Source: Lachnospiraceae bacterium
GTDB lineage: Bacteria; Bacillota; Clostridia; Lachnospirales; Lachnospiraceae
Length of the DNA stretch: 64,000 nt
Reading direction: 5' to 3'
NCBI GenBank assembly: GCA_017474455.1
Contig: JAFVHP010000044.1
Coordinates: 1-64,000, forward strand
How positions within the stretch are numbered: position 1 is the first letter of the stretch; each line of letters starts with the position of its first letter. Below are positions 33,662 through 42,491 of the stretch, one piece after another. The position numbers were made by a program, and so were the translations under genes. The notes beneath the pieces were generated by a model that was given only the letters and a program-made list of their open reading frames with translations, did no database searches and had not been told where the DNA came from.

Positions 33662-34519
33662 TCAGCAGTTCCCGGTATATACATACTTCAGTTTCCCGCG
33701 CGCCGTATCCGCCAGGTCATAGATCAGGCCGACATCCGTCGCTCTCCTGTCTGTCATGTGAAAGCGCGGGAAAAATCTGGATATATGCAGCGGGATCATG
33801 CTGCCGTCGCCGTCGTAAACGTCTTCCAGGCCGGCGATCCATCCGCTGATCTCTTCCATCTCTTCCCGGGAGTCGTTCTCGCCCGGTACGATCAGGCACG
33901 TCACTTCCACATGGCAGACCTTTACGGCTTCCCGGATAAATTCCATGACCATGCGGCGGTCACCCTTTAAGACCTCCGAATAATACCTGTCCGTAAAACC
34001 CTTCAGGTCGATGTTCATCGCGTCAATATACGGCGCCAGTTCTTCCAGCACGGAAAGTTCTGCCATACCGTTCGTCACCAGCACGCTGTTCATTCCCTTT
34101 TTGTGCACGAGCCTTGCCGTATCCCGGACGAATTCATAGCCGATAAGCGGCTCGTTATAGGTGAACGCTATGCCGATATTGCCTTTTGCCCTGTATCTTT
34201 CCGCGATGTCCGCCAGGTCTTCCGGTGTCAGTATTTCCGCCTTTTCCGCCATGGCGAACGCTTCCGCGGACCAGGAGATCGAATGGTTCTGGCAGAACGG
34301 GCAGCGCAGATTGCAGCCATAGCTTCCCGCCGAAAGGATAAGGCTCCCGGGCATGAACCGCGCCAGCGGTTTCTTTTCGACCGGGTCCAGCGCCAGGGAG
34401 GTGATCCTGCCGTAATTGCCGGCAGTGACCCTGCCGTCCCGGCAGACTCTTGCCCCGCAGAAACCTGTCTTTCCCTCTTCGATCACACAATGGCGGAAAC
34501 AGACTTCACAGACTGCCAT
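33662..34519 (-). CDS. amrS: AmmeMemoRadiSam system radical SAM enzyme
   Basis: Radical SAM protein related to pyruvate formate-lyase activators. The cluster motif GCNLRCPFCQN gives C-x3-C-x2-C; an N-terminal pair of cysteine motifs (CEVCFRHC and GFCGAR) is typical of AmrS and may bind a further metal. TYNEPLIGYEF, NIDLKGF and ISRFFPRF are family strings. It lies 10 bp after the fused Memo-AMMECR1 gene, the standard three-domain partnership. Its substrate is not established. GGAG precedes the ATG. Confidence 0.95.
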   Translation of the reverse strand: MAVCEVCFRHCVIEEGKTGFCGARVCRDGRVTAGNYGRITSLALDPVEKKPLARFMPGSLILSAGSYGCNLRCPFCQNHSISWSAEAFAMAEKAEILTPEDLADIAERYRAKGNIGIAFTYNEPLIGYEFVRDTARLVHKKGMNSVLVTNGMAELSVLEELAPYIDAMNIDLKGFTDRYYSEVLKGDRRMVMEFIREAVKVCHVEVTCLIVPGENDSREEMEEISGWIAGLEDVYDGDGSMIPLHISRFFPRFHMTDRRATDVGLIYDLADTARGKLKYVYTGNC

Positions 34520-34529
34520 AGGCGCTCCT

Positions 34530-35969
34530 TCAGTGATGCCTGATCACTTCGAACCGCTCCAGGATGACCGGTTCATCTTCCGAAAGGCCCGCTTTCTGCC
34601 TGGCGATCGATATCTGTTCTTCCACCGTATCCACTCCGTCCAGGTCCGGCAGCAGAAGGCCCCGTCTCCTGTCCCGGGGATCTTTTGCGGAAACGATCAC
34701 GCCGTACCGCTTTACATCCAGGTATTCCGGTCCCGGGATCCTCTCCGGAGCGGTCAGGACGTCGACGCTGATATCCAGGTATTTTAATTCGTCCGGGCGG
34801 ATGGGCTCGAACCGCGGATCCCTGGTGGCCGCGCTCACCGCGTTATCGATGATCTCCTGCGCGATGCAGTCCGTGACCGGCAGGATCGTCCCGATACAGC
34901 CGCGCAGACGCCCGTGTTCATGGATCGAAACAAAGACGCCGGCCCGTTCATTTGTCATCTGAGCCGCATCTTCTGTCCCTGCTGAACTCTGCTTCACGGG
35001 ACCTGTCCCCGCGGATACCCATTCCGGTATCCGGAGCTTTTTGCCGGTGTTGACGATGCTTTCCACCGAGCTCCTGGCCAGGCGCACGAGCGGATCTTCA
35101 TCCTGCTGCCGCGCAGACGCCTCTCTTTCTTCCTTTTCGAGGTATTGCGCCAGGAAATGCCTGCCGCTGTCCTTTCCCGTGACCGTAAAGGTGCAGATGC
35201 CGTATCCGACGCCGGTAACGTCCTGATGGGAGAGTCTTTCGGTCCTGACCGCCATACCGTCCAGCGCGCCGGCCATCATGACAAAAGAACGATGCCCGCA
35301 TTCGGCCGCCTTTTCGCAGAAAGACTCGTCAAACTCGAACAGTTCCCCGAAGGCGGCCCGTCCGCAGACGTCCATGATCCGTTCGTCATATTCCGGGCCC
35401 TCCGGCGCGAATCCGTACGGTCCATACGTCTTTAACTTATGCGAAAGGTCCCCGCTGCCGACAAAGACCGCGCGCCGCCCGGTCTCTTTCACCGCGTCCC
35501 TGATCGCCATGCCGGCTTCATAATGTGCCGTCAGCGGCAGGCCGGACAGCCCGATCCGGACGATCCGGAAGTCATGGAAGAACTGTTCAATGAAATACAG
35601 CGGTATCATCGTCCCGTGGTCCAGAGCAGGATCACGCTCTCCCATCGTGCCCATGGGCAGGTCTCTTTCCTCTGCCAGGTCACAGATCTTCTGCACCAGT
35701 TCCGTATCGTACTCCTCATGAAAGGCCACATCCGGAGCCCTGTAAACAGAAAAATCCCCGGAAGCCTTCCGGCCCGGAGAAATATGGAACCAGTCCGCAT
35801 ACATCACCGAATGCGGGCTCGCGATAATGACCGTTTCCGGTTTCAGCGCAGCTATCTCTTCGGCCGCGCGCCGGTAGGCGGCCGTCGTTTCCGCGATTTG
35901 TTCCTCGCTTCCCCTTCCGATACCGGGAATGATCATCGGCGGATGGGGCACCATATATGCTGCCAGCAT
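34530..35969 (-). CDS. amrA: Memo-AMMECR1 fusion (AmmeMemoRadiSam proteins B and A)
   Basis: Residues 1-265 are a LigB/MEMO-type extradiol-dioxygenase-like domain: MVPHPPMIIPGIG carries the first metal His, SPHSVMYADWF and GSGDLSHKL the others. A linker of about 40 residues leads to AMMECR1 (about 300-479) with the hallmark LRGCIGTILP, then RDPRFEPI and DLDGVDTVEEQI. Both domains are often separate proteins; here one polypeptide joins them, directly upstream of the radical SAM gene. The joint reaction is unknown, although radical C-C chemistry on an aromatic or modified substrate is a reasonable inference. AGGAGG precedes the ATG. Confidence 0.94.
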   Translation of the reverse strand: MLAAYMVPHPPMIIPGIGRGSEEQIAETTAAYRRAAEEIAALKPETVIIASPHSVMYADWFHISPGRKASGDFSVYRAPDVAFHEEYDTELVQKICDLAEERDLPMGTMGERDPALDHGTMIPLYFIEQFFHDFRIVRIGLSGLPLTAHYEAGMAIRDAVKETGRRAVFVGSGDLSHKLKTYGPYGFAPEGPEYDERIMDVCGRAAFGELFEFDESFCEKAAECGHRSFVMMAGALDGMAVRTERLSHQDVTGVGYGICTFTVTGKDSGRHFLAQYLEKEEREASARQQDEDPLVRLARSSVESIVNTGKKLRIPEWVSAGTGPVKQSSAGTEDAAQMTNERAGVFVSIHEHGRLRGCIGTILPVTDCIAQEIIDNAVSAATRDPRFEPIRPDELKYLDISVDVLTAPERIPGPEYLDVKRYGVIVSAKDPRDRRRGLLLPDLDGVDTVEEQISIARQKAGLSEDEPVILERFEVIRHH

Positions 35970-36000
35970 AGCCTTCCCTCCTGTCCGCGTATGGATTATT

Positions 36001-36768
36001 TTATGTGCTTTGGCCGTTGTCCGGACTGATCAGGTATTCCCTGCGCCTGCCTTCTTCGTCCTTTTCCAGGCTCATGCAGTACAGGCAGCCGGGTCCTCCC
36101 CTGCTGATCAGCGCACAGCCGCCGTCGATATTGATGATATGTCCGTCCGCATCGGTATACGGCGGAAGGACCGTTTCTCCCTGCCGGACGTCCGGCGGTA
36201 TCATCTGTACCGGCACATGCCCGATGATATGGATGTACCTGTCCCGGTACCGTTCGGGCGGAACATATTCAAAGAGCCGGTACGGGGAATACCAGACCGC
36301 GTCGAAGATCGCCTTCCATTCGCCCCGGCCGACGTCCGAATAGCGTACGTCCTTTCCCTCGAACGCGGGCAGCCAGTAAGAATGGTGCAGGGCATACTCC
36401 GTGCCGTCCGCGACGACATATTTCTGCAGCCATGCGTTCTCAACAAAGGAAAGAAAAGCCTCCCGCCGGTATTCCGGCAGTTCCTCCAGCTGCAGCATCG
36501 TCACCGTGCCGCCGTTGTTCGGTCTTTCCCATGACGCCGGCATACCGGTCCCGGCATAGTGATCCAGCATCATCAGTTCATGATTGCCCAGGAACAGTTC
36601 CACATTTTTCCTGGCCATGATATCCCTGAGGATGCTGACGCTGTCCGGCCCTCTGTCGATCACGTCGCCGATGATATACAGCGTGTCCGATTCCTGAAGG
36701 TCCAGCTTTTCCATAAGCCGCCTGTAAAGATCATATTGTCCGTGTATATCCGAACAGACGTAATGCAT
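36001..36768 (-). CDS. Serine/threonine-type protein phosphatase (metallophosphoesterase)
   Basis: PPP-like phosphoesterase: SDIHGQYDLY, IIGDVIDRGPDS and FLGNHELMML are the three signature blocks, and HIIGHVPVQ and NIDGGC the later metal ligands. At 255 residues it resembles bacterial PrpA/PrpB-like phosphatases. It lies 31 bp after the Memo-AMMECR1 start region and 6 bp after the ArsC-like gene, so it is probably transcribed with the latter. Substrate could be phosphoprotein or Ap4A. Confidence 0.92.
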   Translation of the reverse strand: MHYVCSDIHGQYDLYRRLMEKLDLQESDTLYIIGDVIDRGPDSVSILRDIMARKNVELFLGNHELMMLDHYAGTGMPASWERPNNGGTVTMLQLEELPEYRREAFLSFVENAWLQKYVVADGTEYALHHSYWLPAFEGKDVRYSDVGRGEWKAIFDAVWYSPYRLFEYVPPERYRDRYIHIIGHVPVQMIPPDVRQGETVLPPYTDADGHIINIDGGCALISRGGPGCLYCMSLEKDEEGRRREYLISPDNGQST

Positions 36769-36774
36769 GACAGG

Positions 36775-37116
36775 TCATTCCCAACTCTTCCAGACTTCCG
36801 GCTGATAGCCGCACGTCGCCTGCCGGCCGTTGCGCACGATCGGGAGCTTCAGCACCGACTGGTTCTCCAGGACTTTCTGCAGCCGGTCCACTTCGGCGAT
36901 ATGCATGACCAGCGATAAAAGTTCCCTGTCCCTGCAATCCGTATCGATCAGTTTGTCCAGTCCGCCCACAGCCTGTATCACGGAGACCAGCTCGCCTTTG
37001 CTCAGGCCTTTTTCCTTCATGTCGACCGCCTGGAACCGGATGCCGCGTTCCTTGAAGAACCGCTCCGCCTTGCGCGTATCAGCGCTCTTTTTTGTTCCGA
37101 ATATCTGAATGTTCAT
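36775..37116 (-). CDS. ArsC/Spx-family protein lacking the catalytic cysteine
   Basis: Thioredoxin-like ArsC fold of 113 residues: MNIQIFGTKKSADTRKAE, GLSKGELVSVI, and VLKLPIVRNG with the cis-proline loop. Arsenate reductases and Spx have Cys where this protein has Ser or Ala in KKSAD, so neither reductase chemistry nor a C-x2-C switch is possible. It may be a binding protein or regulator. ATG 37116 fits the fold start; a GTG at 37135-37137 is in frame. No clear ribosome binding site is visible, and a TATAAT sits only eight bases before the ATG, so a leaderless transcript is conceivable. Confidence 0.85.
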   Translation of the reverse strand: MNIQIFGTKKSADTRKAERFFKERGIRFQAVDMKEKGLSKGELVSVIQAVGGLDKLIDTDCRDRELLSLVMHIAEVDRLQKVLENQSVLKLPIVRNGRQATCGYQPEVWKSWE

Positions 37117-37239
37117 ATTAGTAATTATACCATTCACAGACTATAATATTTATATCTTCCGATACCCGCCGGACATTGTGTGCGCCGGTACTGAAGACAG
37201 ATCGATCAAGCCTACAATAAATCATGGGAGGTATTACAG

Positions 37240-38769
37240 ATGAAGAACCGCAAACTACTGTTCCGTTCGGCAGCAGCCGTACTGTCCGTGATCTGCGTCA
37301 TGACCGCAGGTCTTGGAAGCGGCGCGCTCAGGGCGAAAGCGGAAGAGGCAGATGCCGCCAAGGAAGGCCCCGCTCCGGCGATCGCCGCTGTCTATGCAGC
37401 CGCTGACGAGTCCATCGCTTTTGAAGACGGGACTGAATTTAAGGCAGACACGATAGTCTGCATCGCCAAAGACGGCTCATACCGGAAATATGTCCTGTAT
37501 GACGGCAATACTGACCTCTATGACGAGGGTGTCTTCTGCGATCTTGATCTTTCCGGATATGTAAAACTCGCTCCGGCAGGGGACGTCACGTCATATCTCG
37601 CGATACCGGAAGAGTACGCGGATCTGCTGATCGTGACATCATCCGAGGATGAAGTCATGGAAGAAGGTATGCTTTATGACGTAACGGAAAAGGAGTCCGT
37701 GGAAGCAGCCAAAAAGTCCGATCCCGATTCTGCGGACGGCGCCGGCTGGCTCTTCTCGATCGGAACAGTTACTGAAGATAAGCTTCATGAGCTGCTCTGC
37801 TACGATATGTCCAACGCGGACGTTTTCGCGAAGGATACCGACGGACAGTACTACCTGTTCTATCATCCTTCCGATGTCCGCATTGTCCGTGAAGGCGGCG
37901 GATATGACGAAGAATCCATGGCGCAATGGGGCAGGCTCAACGAATGGGCTTATTCCGTAAAAGAATCCTACGTCAGGGACAACGCCGGGCTCTTTGCCGT
38001 TTCCTACAGCAATGCGGGGCCTTCGATCGAACTTGCCCGCGCGGCATATGCCGCTGATGCCGTTTATACTGTCAGCACGCTGGATTTCGGGCCGCTTGAA
38101 CCCGGTGCAGTCGACGCCGCTCCTTTCGTAGAGCGCCTGATCCGCAATGCACAGTACGAATACGTTGATCTCGAAGAAACACCCGACGGCGAATATGTCG
38201 TTCTCAATTTCCCGGAAGAAGATACCCGGTACGACTTCTTTAAGAACGAGACCAACGGCAGCTATGTCCGCAGGACCAATACGGACAGCGGATATGAAGA
38301 GCTGTATAAGATCACTCTTGCCGACGATGCAAAGTCTGCCGCCCAGATCATGCAGGAATGGTATGACACGATCGTGGAAGAAAACGGCGTGACCGAGCCG
38401 GTATGGGCTTCCTCACAGGAAGCGGATACATCTGCGGAAGCACCCGCCGAAGAACCTGCCCCTGCAGCAGCAGAGGCTCCTTCCGCCGGACCTGCGCAGT
38501 CCGCTCCGGCTCCCGCACCTGCTGCACCCGCGGCACAGCCCGCTCCCGCTGCATCCGCAGAGATCACAAAAGAAGCGGCGCTCGCGATAGCGCTTGAGCA
38601 TGCCGGCCTCACCGAGGACCAGATCTCCTGGCTGAGGAACAAACTCGATTATGATGACGGCAGAAAGATCTATGAGATCGAATTCAACGTCGGCAGGACC
38701 GAGTATGACTACGATATCGATGCTCTCACCGGCCGTATCCTTGAATACAGCATCGACAACGACGACTGA
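37240..38769 (+). CDS. Secreted protein with C-terminal PepSY domain
   Basis: A signal peptide ends near AKAEEADA. Residues of about 50-400 form an unrecognised extracellular region with no cysteine-rich pattern. A Pro/Ala/Glu linker at about 400-440 leads to a PepSY domain that starts ITKEAALAIALEHAG and ends TGRILEYSID. PepSY domains are linked to protease inhibition or envelope-stress sensing. GGGAGG precedes the ATG, and a strong terminator follows. It is divergent from the ArsC-like gene. Confidence 0.87.
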   Translation: MKNRKLLFRSAAAVLSVICVMTAGLGSGALRAKAEEADAAKEGPAPAIAAVYAAADESIAFEDGTEFKADTIVCIAKDGSYRKYVLYDGNTDLYDEGVFCDLDLSGYVKLAPAGDVTSYLAIPEEYADLLIVTSSEDEVMEEGMLYDVTEKESVEAAKKSDPDSADGAGWLFSIGTVTEDKLHELLCYDMSNADVFAKDTDGQYYLFYHPSDVRIVREGGGYDEESMAQWGRLNEWAYSVKESYVRDNAGLFAVSYSNAGPSIELARAAYAADAVYTVSTLDFGPLEPGAVDAAPFVERLIRNAQYEYVDLEETPDGEYVVLNFPEEDTRYDFFKNETNGSYVRRTNTDSGYEELYKITLADDAKSAAQIMQEWYDTIVEENGVTEPVWASSQEADTSAEAPAEEPAPAAAEAPSAGPAQSAPAPAPAAPAAQPAPAASAEITKEAALAIALEHAGLTEDQISWLRNKLDYDDGRKIYEIEFNVGRTEYDYDIDALTGRILEYSIDNDD

Positions 38770-38803
38770 TCAGGACACAGCCGGAAAACTCCGTAAAGAC
38801 AGC

Positions 38804-38845
38804 AAAGGACCCCGTTCCCTTTCATTTTGGAACGGGGTCCTTTTT
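38804..38845. terminator. Bidirectional terminator between convergent genes
   Basis: AAAGGACCCCGTTCC pairs with GGAACGGGGTCCTTT around a 10-base loop. A run of T follows on the plus strand and a shorter one on the minus strand, so it can end both the PepSY gene and the AAA ATPase gene. Its outer stem AAAGGACCCCG is identical to that of the terminator at 33110. Confidence 0.92.
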
Positions 38846-38908
38846 CAGCTTCATACTGTTATCCGGTATGTCCCGGAGCTCTGTTCGGAGATCTGTCCGG
38901 AGCTTTCT

Positions 38909-39775
38909 TCAGAATTCTTCCCGGTGTTTCAGGAAGAAATCATGGTACACTCGCACACTTTCCAGCTGTGTCCACCGCTTCACATCGACCGGCTCTTCGT
39001 CCAGATCGTAGATCCTGGCCCCTTTCATGGACAAAAGAAACGGTGAATGGGTCGCCATTATGATCTGGCAGTCGTAAAAGCGGACACTGTCTTCCAGGAA
39101 TCCGGCCAGTTCCGTCTGCTTCCCGGGAGAAAGGGAATTCTCCGGTTCATCCAGCAGGTAGAGCCCCCTGCCGGAGATCTTCTGTGTGAAATAGAGGAAC
39201 GCGCTCTCGCCGTTGGAATGTTCCCTGACGTTCCCCATCATGTTTGCCCTGACATATCTGGAAGCTGATGAAGATCGTTTCCTTACTTCCACAACTTTTT
39301 TCAGCTGCCCGTAATCGTCCAGCGAACGCATCTGAAAATGTGAATACTTCGCATCGGCGTATTCCGCGAACAGCTCTTCCCGCCGGGCGTCCAGACCTTC
39401 GTTGAGGCTCCGCAGGTTCAGCATGAAATCAAATACGTCGTCGCTGGTGATGATCCGGATCTCCCCCGGTCTCTTTTGCCCTCTCCCAAAACTGCAGCCG
39501 CACATTTCCAGATAGTCCTCGAAAAAGCTCGAGCGGTTGTACAGGGTATCCCGTTCTGCCCCCGTCTTTTCCGCGATGATGTTCAGGGCTGTCGTTTTGC
39601 CGCAGCCGTTGCCGCCGTACAGGATCGTCAGCGGTTCAAAACTGATGCTCCTGAAACCGTGCCGGCTGAGGATCCCGAACGGATAGTACGTATCGTAGCA
39701 GGTCGGCCTTATATAATTCAGGAACTGTTCTTCCTGTTCCACCGGCGCAAAGCTGAACTCTTCAAGCCAGAGCAT
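38909..39775 (-). CDS. AAA_21-type ATPase (SMC/ABC-like P-loop)
   Basis: ABC-class ATPase without membrane partner. Walker A ILYGGNGCGKTTALN is near residue 55, the signature-like region lies around GESAFLYF, and Walker B is LYLLDEPENSLSP, followed by ATHSPFLL, the H-loop. Length 288. These proteins occur alone or as the ATPase half of OLD/Gabija- or toxin-like systems; no TOPRIM or nuclease partner is next to it, so function is open. The start has only a weak ribosome binding site. Confidence 0.88.
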   Translation of the reverse strand: MLWLEEFSFAPVEQEEQFLNYIRPTCYDTYYPFGILSRHGFRSISFEPLTILYGGNGCGKTTALNIIAEKTGAERDTLYNRSSFFEDYLEMCGCSFGRGQKRPGEIRIITSDDVFDFMLNLRSLNEGLDARREELFAEYADAKYSHFQMRSLDDYGQLKKVVEVRKRSSSASRYVRANMMGNVREHSNGESAFLYFTQKISGRGLYLLDEPENSLSPGKQTELAGFLEDSVRFYDCQIIMATHSPFLLSMKGARIYDLDEEPVDVKRWTQLESVRVYHDFFLKHREEF

Positions 39776-39787
39776 GGTGTTCCGTTC

Positions 39788-40447
39788 TCAGCTTCCCGAG
39801 CTGCTGCTGCTTCCGGAAGAAGCGGCTGCAGAATTCGCACGGTCTCTGATCATATGCTGGAGAGTGATCAGGATCGCAATGATCTTTTCCTCATGCTGCG
39901 GCATGTATATATCGACCGAATACTTGTCATGGATAGAGAACATCTTCTGCCCGACCGTCGCGACGACCTGTCCGAACTCGTCGGTGATCACGAAATTCAG
40001 CTGCAGAATATTGCCGTTCAGCTGCCAGCCCAGGCCTTCAATATTGGTCACGTCTTTGATGATATGGAGGATCTCATTCGAAAGTTCGAATTTCGTCCCG
40101 TCTTCCATCTCGATGAAGTGTCTCTCATGCAGTGTAAAGAATTTTCTCCAGATATAGGCTACGTGTGTTCCGTCCGCCCGGAATACGTTCGTTTTGTCGT
40201 GGATGGATATGACCTTGGATTCCGAACGGTATGCGGTCTCCCCGGCTTCGTCCGTCACTTCGATCCTGTGGTGGAGCGTGAACACCTTGGTACTGGTGTA
40301 CAGAGACTTCACCGGTGTACCGTATTCCTCGGTATTCCTGATATCGCTTCCTTCCCCGGAAGCATGGTAACGCTGCCGCCTCGCTATGCTGACACAGGCC
40401 ATTACGATGAAAAAGACCAGAAGTATCCCTATTATTCCTGCAGCCAT
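39788..40447 (-). CDS. LURP-one-related (Tubby-like fold) membrane-anchored protein
   Basis: One N-terminal transmembrane helix (GIIGILLVFFIVMACVSI), then a LURP-one-related barrel: VFTLHHRIEV, SKVISIHDKTNVF, FFTLHERHFIEM and KMFSIHDKYSVDI show the repeated F-S/T-L-H-D/E pattern of this fold. A Ser-rich tail ends the protein. The family's bacterial role is unknown; the tubby-like barrel suggests binding of a lipid head group or membrane tethering. AAAGGAG precedes the ATG. It is 12 bp upstream of the AAA ATPase gene and probably co-transcribed. Confidence 0.85.
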   Translation of the reverse strand: MAAGIIGILLVFFIVMACVSIARRQRYHASGEGSDIRNTEEYGTPVKSLYTSTKVFTLHHRIEVTDEAGETAYRSESKVISIHDKTNVFRADGTHVAYIWRKFFTLHERHFIEMEDGTKFELSNEILHIIKDVTNIEGLGWQLNGNILQLNFVITDEFGQVVATVGQKMFSIHDKYSVDIYMPQHEEKIIAILITLQHMIRDRANSAAASSGSSSSSGS

Positions 40448-40490
40448 ATCCTTAGCTCCTTTCGCTTATCACTGCATCGGATCCGGAGAT

Positions 40491-40904
40491 CTACAGCACC
40501 ATCAGCAGTGTTCCCGCGCCGATCAGAGCACAGCCGGCCAGCGACTTCGGCGTAAATTTTTCATGAAGGAAAAGAAACGCCATGACCAGCGTGATGATCA
40601 CGCTGAGCTTGTCGACCGGTACAACTTTTGAAGCTTCGCCTATCTGCAGCGCCCTGTAATAACACAGCCACGAAGCGCCTGTCGCAAGGCCTGACAGGAT
40701 CAGGAATATCCAGCTTTTCCTGCTGATCGCGGTGATCCCGCCCTGCGTATTCGTCAGAAAGACCATTACCCATGCCATCACGACGACCACCATCGTCCTG
40801 ATCGCCGTGGCAAGATTGGAATTCACGCCTTCGATACCGATCTTGGCCAGGATCGATGTCAGCGCTGCGAACACTGCAGATCCCAAAGCAAATATCAACC
40901 ACAT
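40491..40904 (-). CDS. EamA-family (single-domain DMT) transporter
   Basis: Half-size drug/metabolite transporter of 137 residues with five hydrophobic helices: MWLIFALGSAVFAALTSILA, the motif LCYYRALQIGEASKVVPVDKLS split between helices, and FLHEKFTPKSLAG near the end. Single-EamA proteins work as dimers. The ATG at 40904 has GGAGG nine bases upstream; a frame extending to 40994 lacks support. The substrate is unknown. Confidence 0.88.
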   Translation of the reverse strand: MWLIFALGSAVFAALTSILAKIGIEGVNSNLATAIRTMVVVVMAWVMVFLTNTQGGITAISRKSWIFLILSGLATGASWLCYYRALQIGEASKVVPVDKLSVIITLVMAFLFLHEKFTPKSLAGCALIGAGTLLMVL

Positions 40905-41009
40905 AATACAGTTCCTCCCACATAAAAATCTGATACTGTCCGGCAGCTTTTGCTGCTCCTGATACTTTATCACAGTTTCGTATATATCAAACACTTTTCT
41001 CGGATTCTT

Positions 41010-41666
41010 TCACTGATGTTCCCGGCCAAATTCCCCAATCTCCTTCTCCAGCAGGCGGAACACGTTCGCCACGAGGTAGCCGTCCGCGACCGCATGGTTC
41101 AGTCTTACGCTGACCGGCATCATCAGACGGCCGTTTTCTTCGCGGTACCTGCCCCAGTTCACGATAGGAGCAAAGAACAGATGCCCGTCCGGGAGTTCTA
41201 TGTTCAGGGCATCGTACGAGAGCCAGGGGATGAAGGACGCATCGAACCAGTTCGGGTGCCCGGCGGCATCCAGCCCGTACTCCCGTGTTTTCTTCGCCTC
41301 CTCCGCATCCTTAAGCGCATTGCGGTAAAACTCTTCATAGTCTTCCGTATAGACGGAATAGACCGGCGTACATGTCTCCGTATCTTCGTGGAAAACGTAC
41401 TGCGTCGGATTGATCCGGTCGTAGCAGATCAGTTCCTCCGTCTGCCAAAGGTATCCCATTTTATAATCATCCCTGGAGTTCAGGACTTTCGAAAGGATAT
41501 ACAGAAAATCGATATAGAACTTCCTGCCCCTGCGTGCGGAACAGGCCGAAAGATCCGTAACGTCGATCCTGGCCGTCATCGAGACGGAACACCTGCAGTC
41601 CTCGGAAAAATGCCTGAACACGCCGCTCAGGTAGTAGCTGTCTTTGTCTATGATCCTGTAATTCAT
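41010..41666 (-). CDS. Chloramphenicol acetyltransferase family protein
   Basis: Trimeric CAT fold of 218 residues. The catalytic signature HAVADGYLVANVF fits H-x3-D-G near the C terminus, and SFIPWLSYDALN matches the substrate-pocket region. Type A CATs usually read HHAVCDGYH; the changed residues and a Clostridia chromosomal location suggest an acetyltransferase whose natural acceptor may not be chloramphenicol. Resistance should not be assumed. It lies 13 bp after the ICMT-like gene. Confidence 0.87.
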   Translation of the reverse strand: MNYRIIDKDSYYLSGVFRHFSEDCRCSVSMTARIDVTDLSACSARRGRKFYIDFLYILSKVLNSRDDYKMGYLWQTEELICYDRINPTQYVFHEDTETCTPVYSVYTEDYEEFYRNALKDAEEAKKTREYGLDAAGHPNWFDASFIPWLSYDALNIELPDGHLFFAPIVNWGRYREENGRLMMPVSVRLNHAVADGYLVANVFRLLEKEIGEFGREHQ

Positions 41667-41679
41667 TCCATTCCCGCCT

Positions 41680-42351
41680 TCACCATATAAACGGTATCAC
41701 TTTATACCGTACTTTCTTTTTGTATTCCGCGTATCCTTCCAGCCCTTTTTCCAGGACTTCCTCTTCGTTTCGGATCCTCTTCGCGATGATCGGGATATAC
41801 AGCAGCATGATCACAAAGGAAAGAACGGATCCCAGGACCAGCGGCATGGAAAGAAACAGCAGGAAGGTAGTCATATACATCGGATGACGTACGATACCGT
41901 AAAGGCCGGTGTCGATAACTTTCTGGCCTTCCTGCACTTCCACGGTACGGGACAGATAGGTATTCTCGCGCAGGACTTCCGCATACAGCACATATCCGAG
42001 AAGAAAGACCGCCGCCGCGGCATATGATACCCATGCCGGCAGGACGATCCATCCGAACCGGAAGTTCAGCCCGGCAATAATGAACGCGGCAAGGAACATC
42101 AACCCGCTCAGGAAGATGACTTCCTTCTGCTCTTTCTGCTCCTCTTTCGCGTTCAGCCTTTTCCGCAGAAGTTCCGGGTTTCTGGCCATGATCACAAGAC
42201 CGGCTAAGAACATCGGCACGAACAGGATCACGATCAGCAGCCAGGCCTCGCGCCATGCAAATGTGCCGGCAGGCAGAAACAGCAGCACCGCCACCAGGAC
42301 CAGCCCTGCCAGAAATTTGGTGACCGCCTGGGCAAACAGCTTTTTATCCAT
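41680..42351 (-). CDS. Isoprenylcysteine methyltransferase-like membrane protein
   Basis: ICMT/PEMT-type integral membrane methyltransferase with five or six helices. The SAM-binding signature GLYGIVRHPMY and the later EEEVLEKGLEGYAEYKK are intact. Bacterial members methylate unknown lipids or small molecules rather than prenylated proteins. AAGGAG precedes the ATG. It is the first gene of a short minus-strand pair with the CAT-like gene, divergent from the potassium channel. Confidence 0.9.
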   Translation of the reverse strand: MDKKLFAQAVTKFLAGLVLVAVLLFLPAGTFAWREAWLLIVILFVPMFLAGLVIMARNPELLRKRLNAKEEQKEQKEVIFLSGLMFLAAFIIAGLNFRFGWIVLPAWVSYAAAAVFLLGYVLYAEVLRENTYLSRTVEVQEGQKVIDTGLYGIVRHPMYMTTFLLFLSMPLVLGSVLSFVIMLLYIPIIAKRIRNEEEVLEKGLEGYAEYKKKVRYKVIPFIW

Positions 42352-42491
42352 ATCTCCACTCCTTTTTTAAAGTGTTGTATTCTGTATTATTTTATACTTT
42401 CTCTCCATGCCGGACACCACTTCCCGGTCAAAAGACTTATAATTTAATCAGGACACCGGAGGCTGACAGAAGACGACGGGGAGAGCTGCAT

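Noticed and set aside
41010..41666. Acquired antibiotic-resistance cassette
   Set aside because: No mobile-element ends, composition change or resistance neighbours; the gene sits in an ordinary chromosomal operon.
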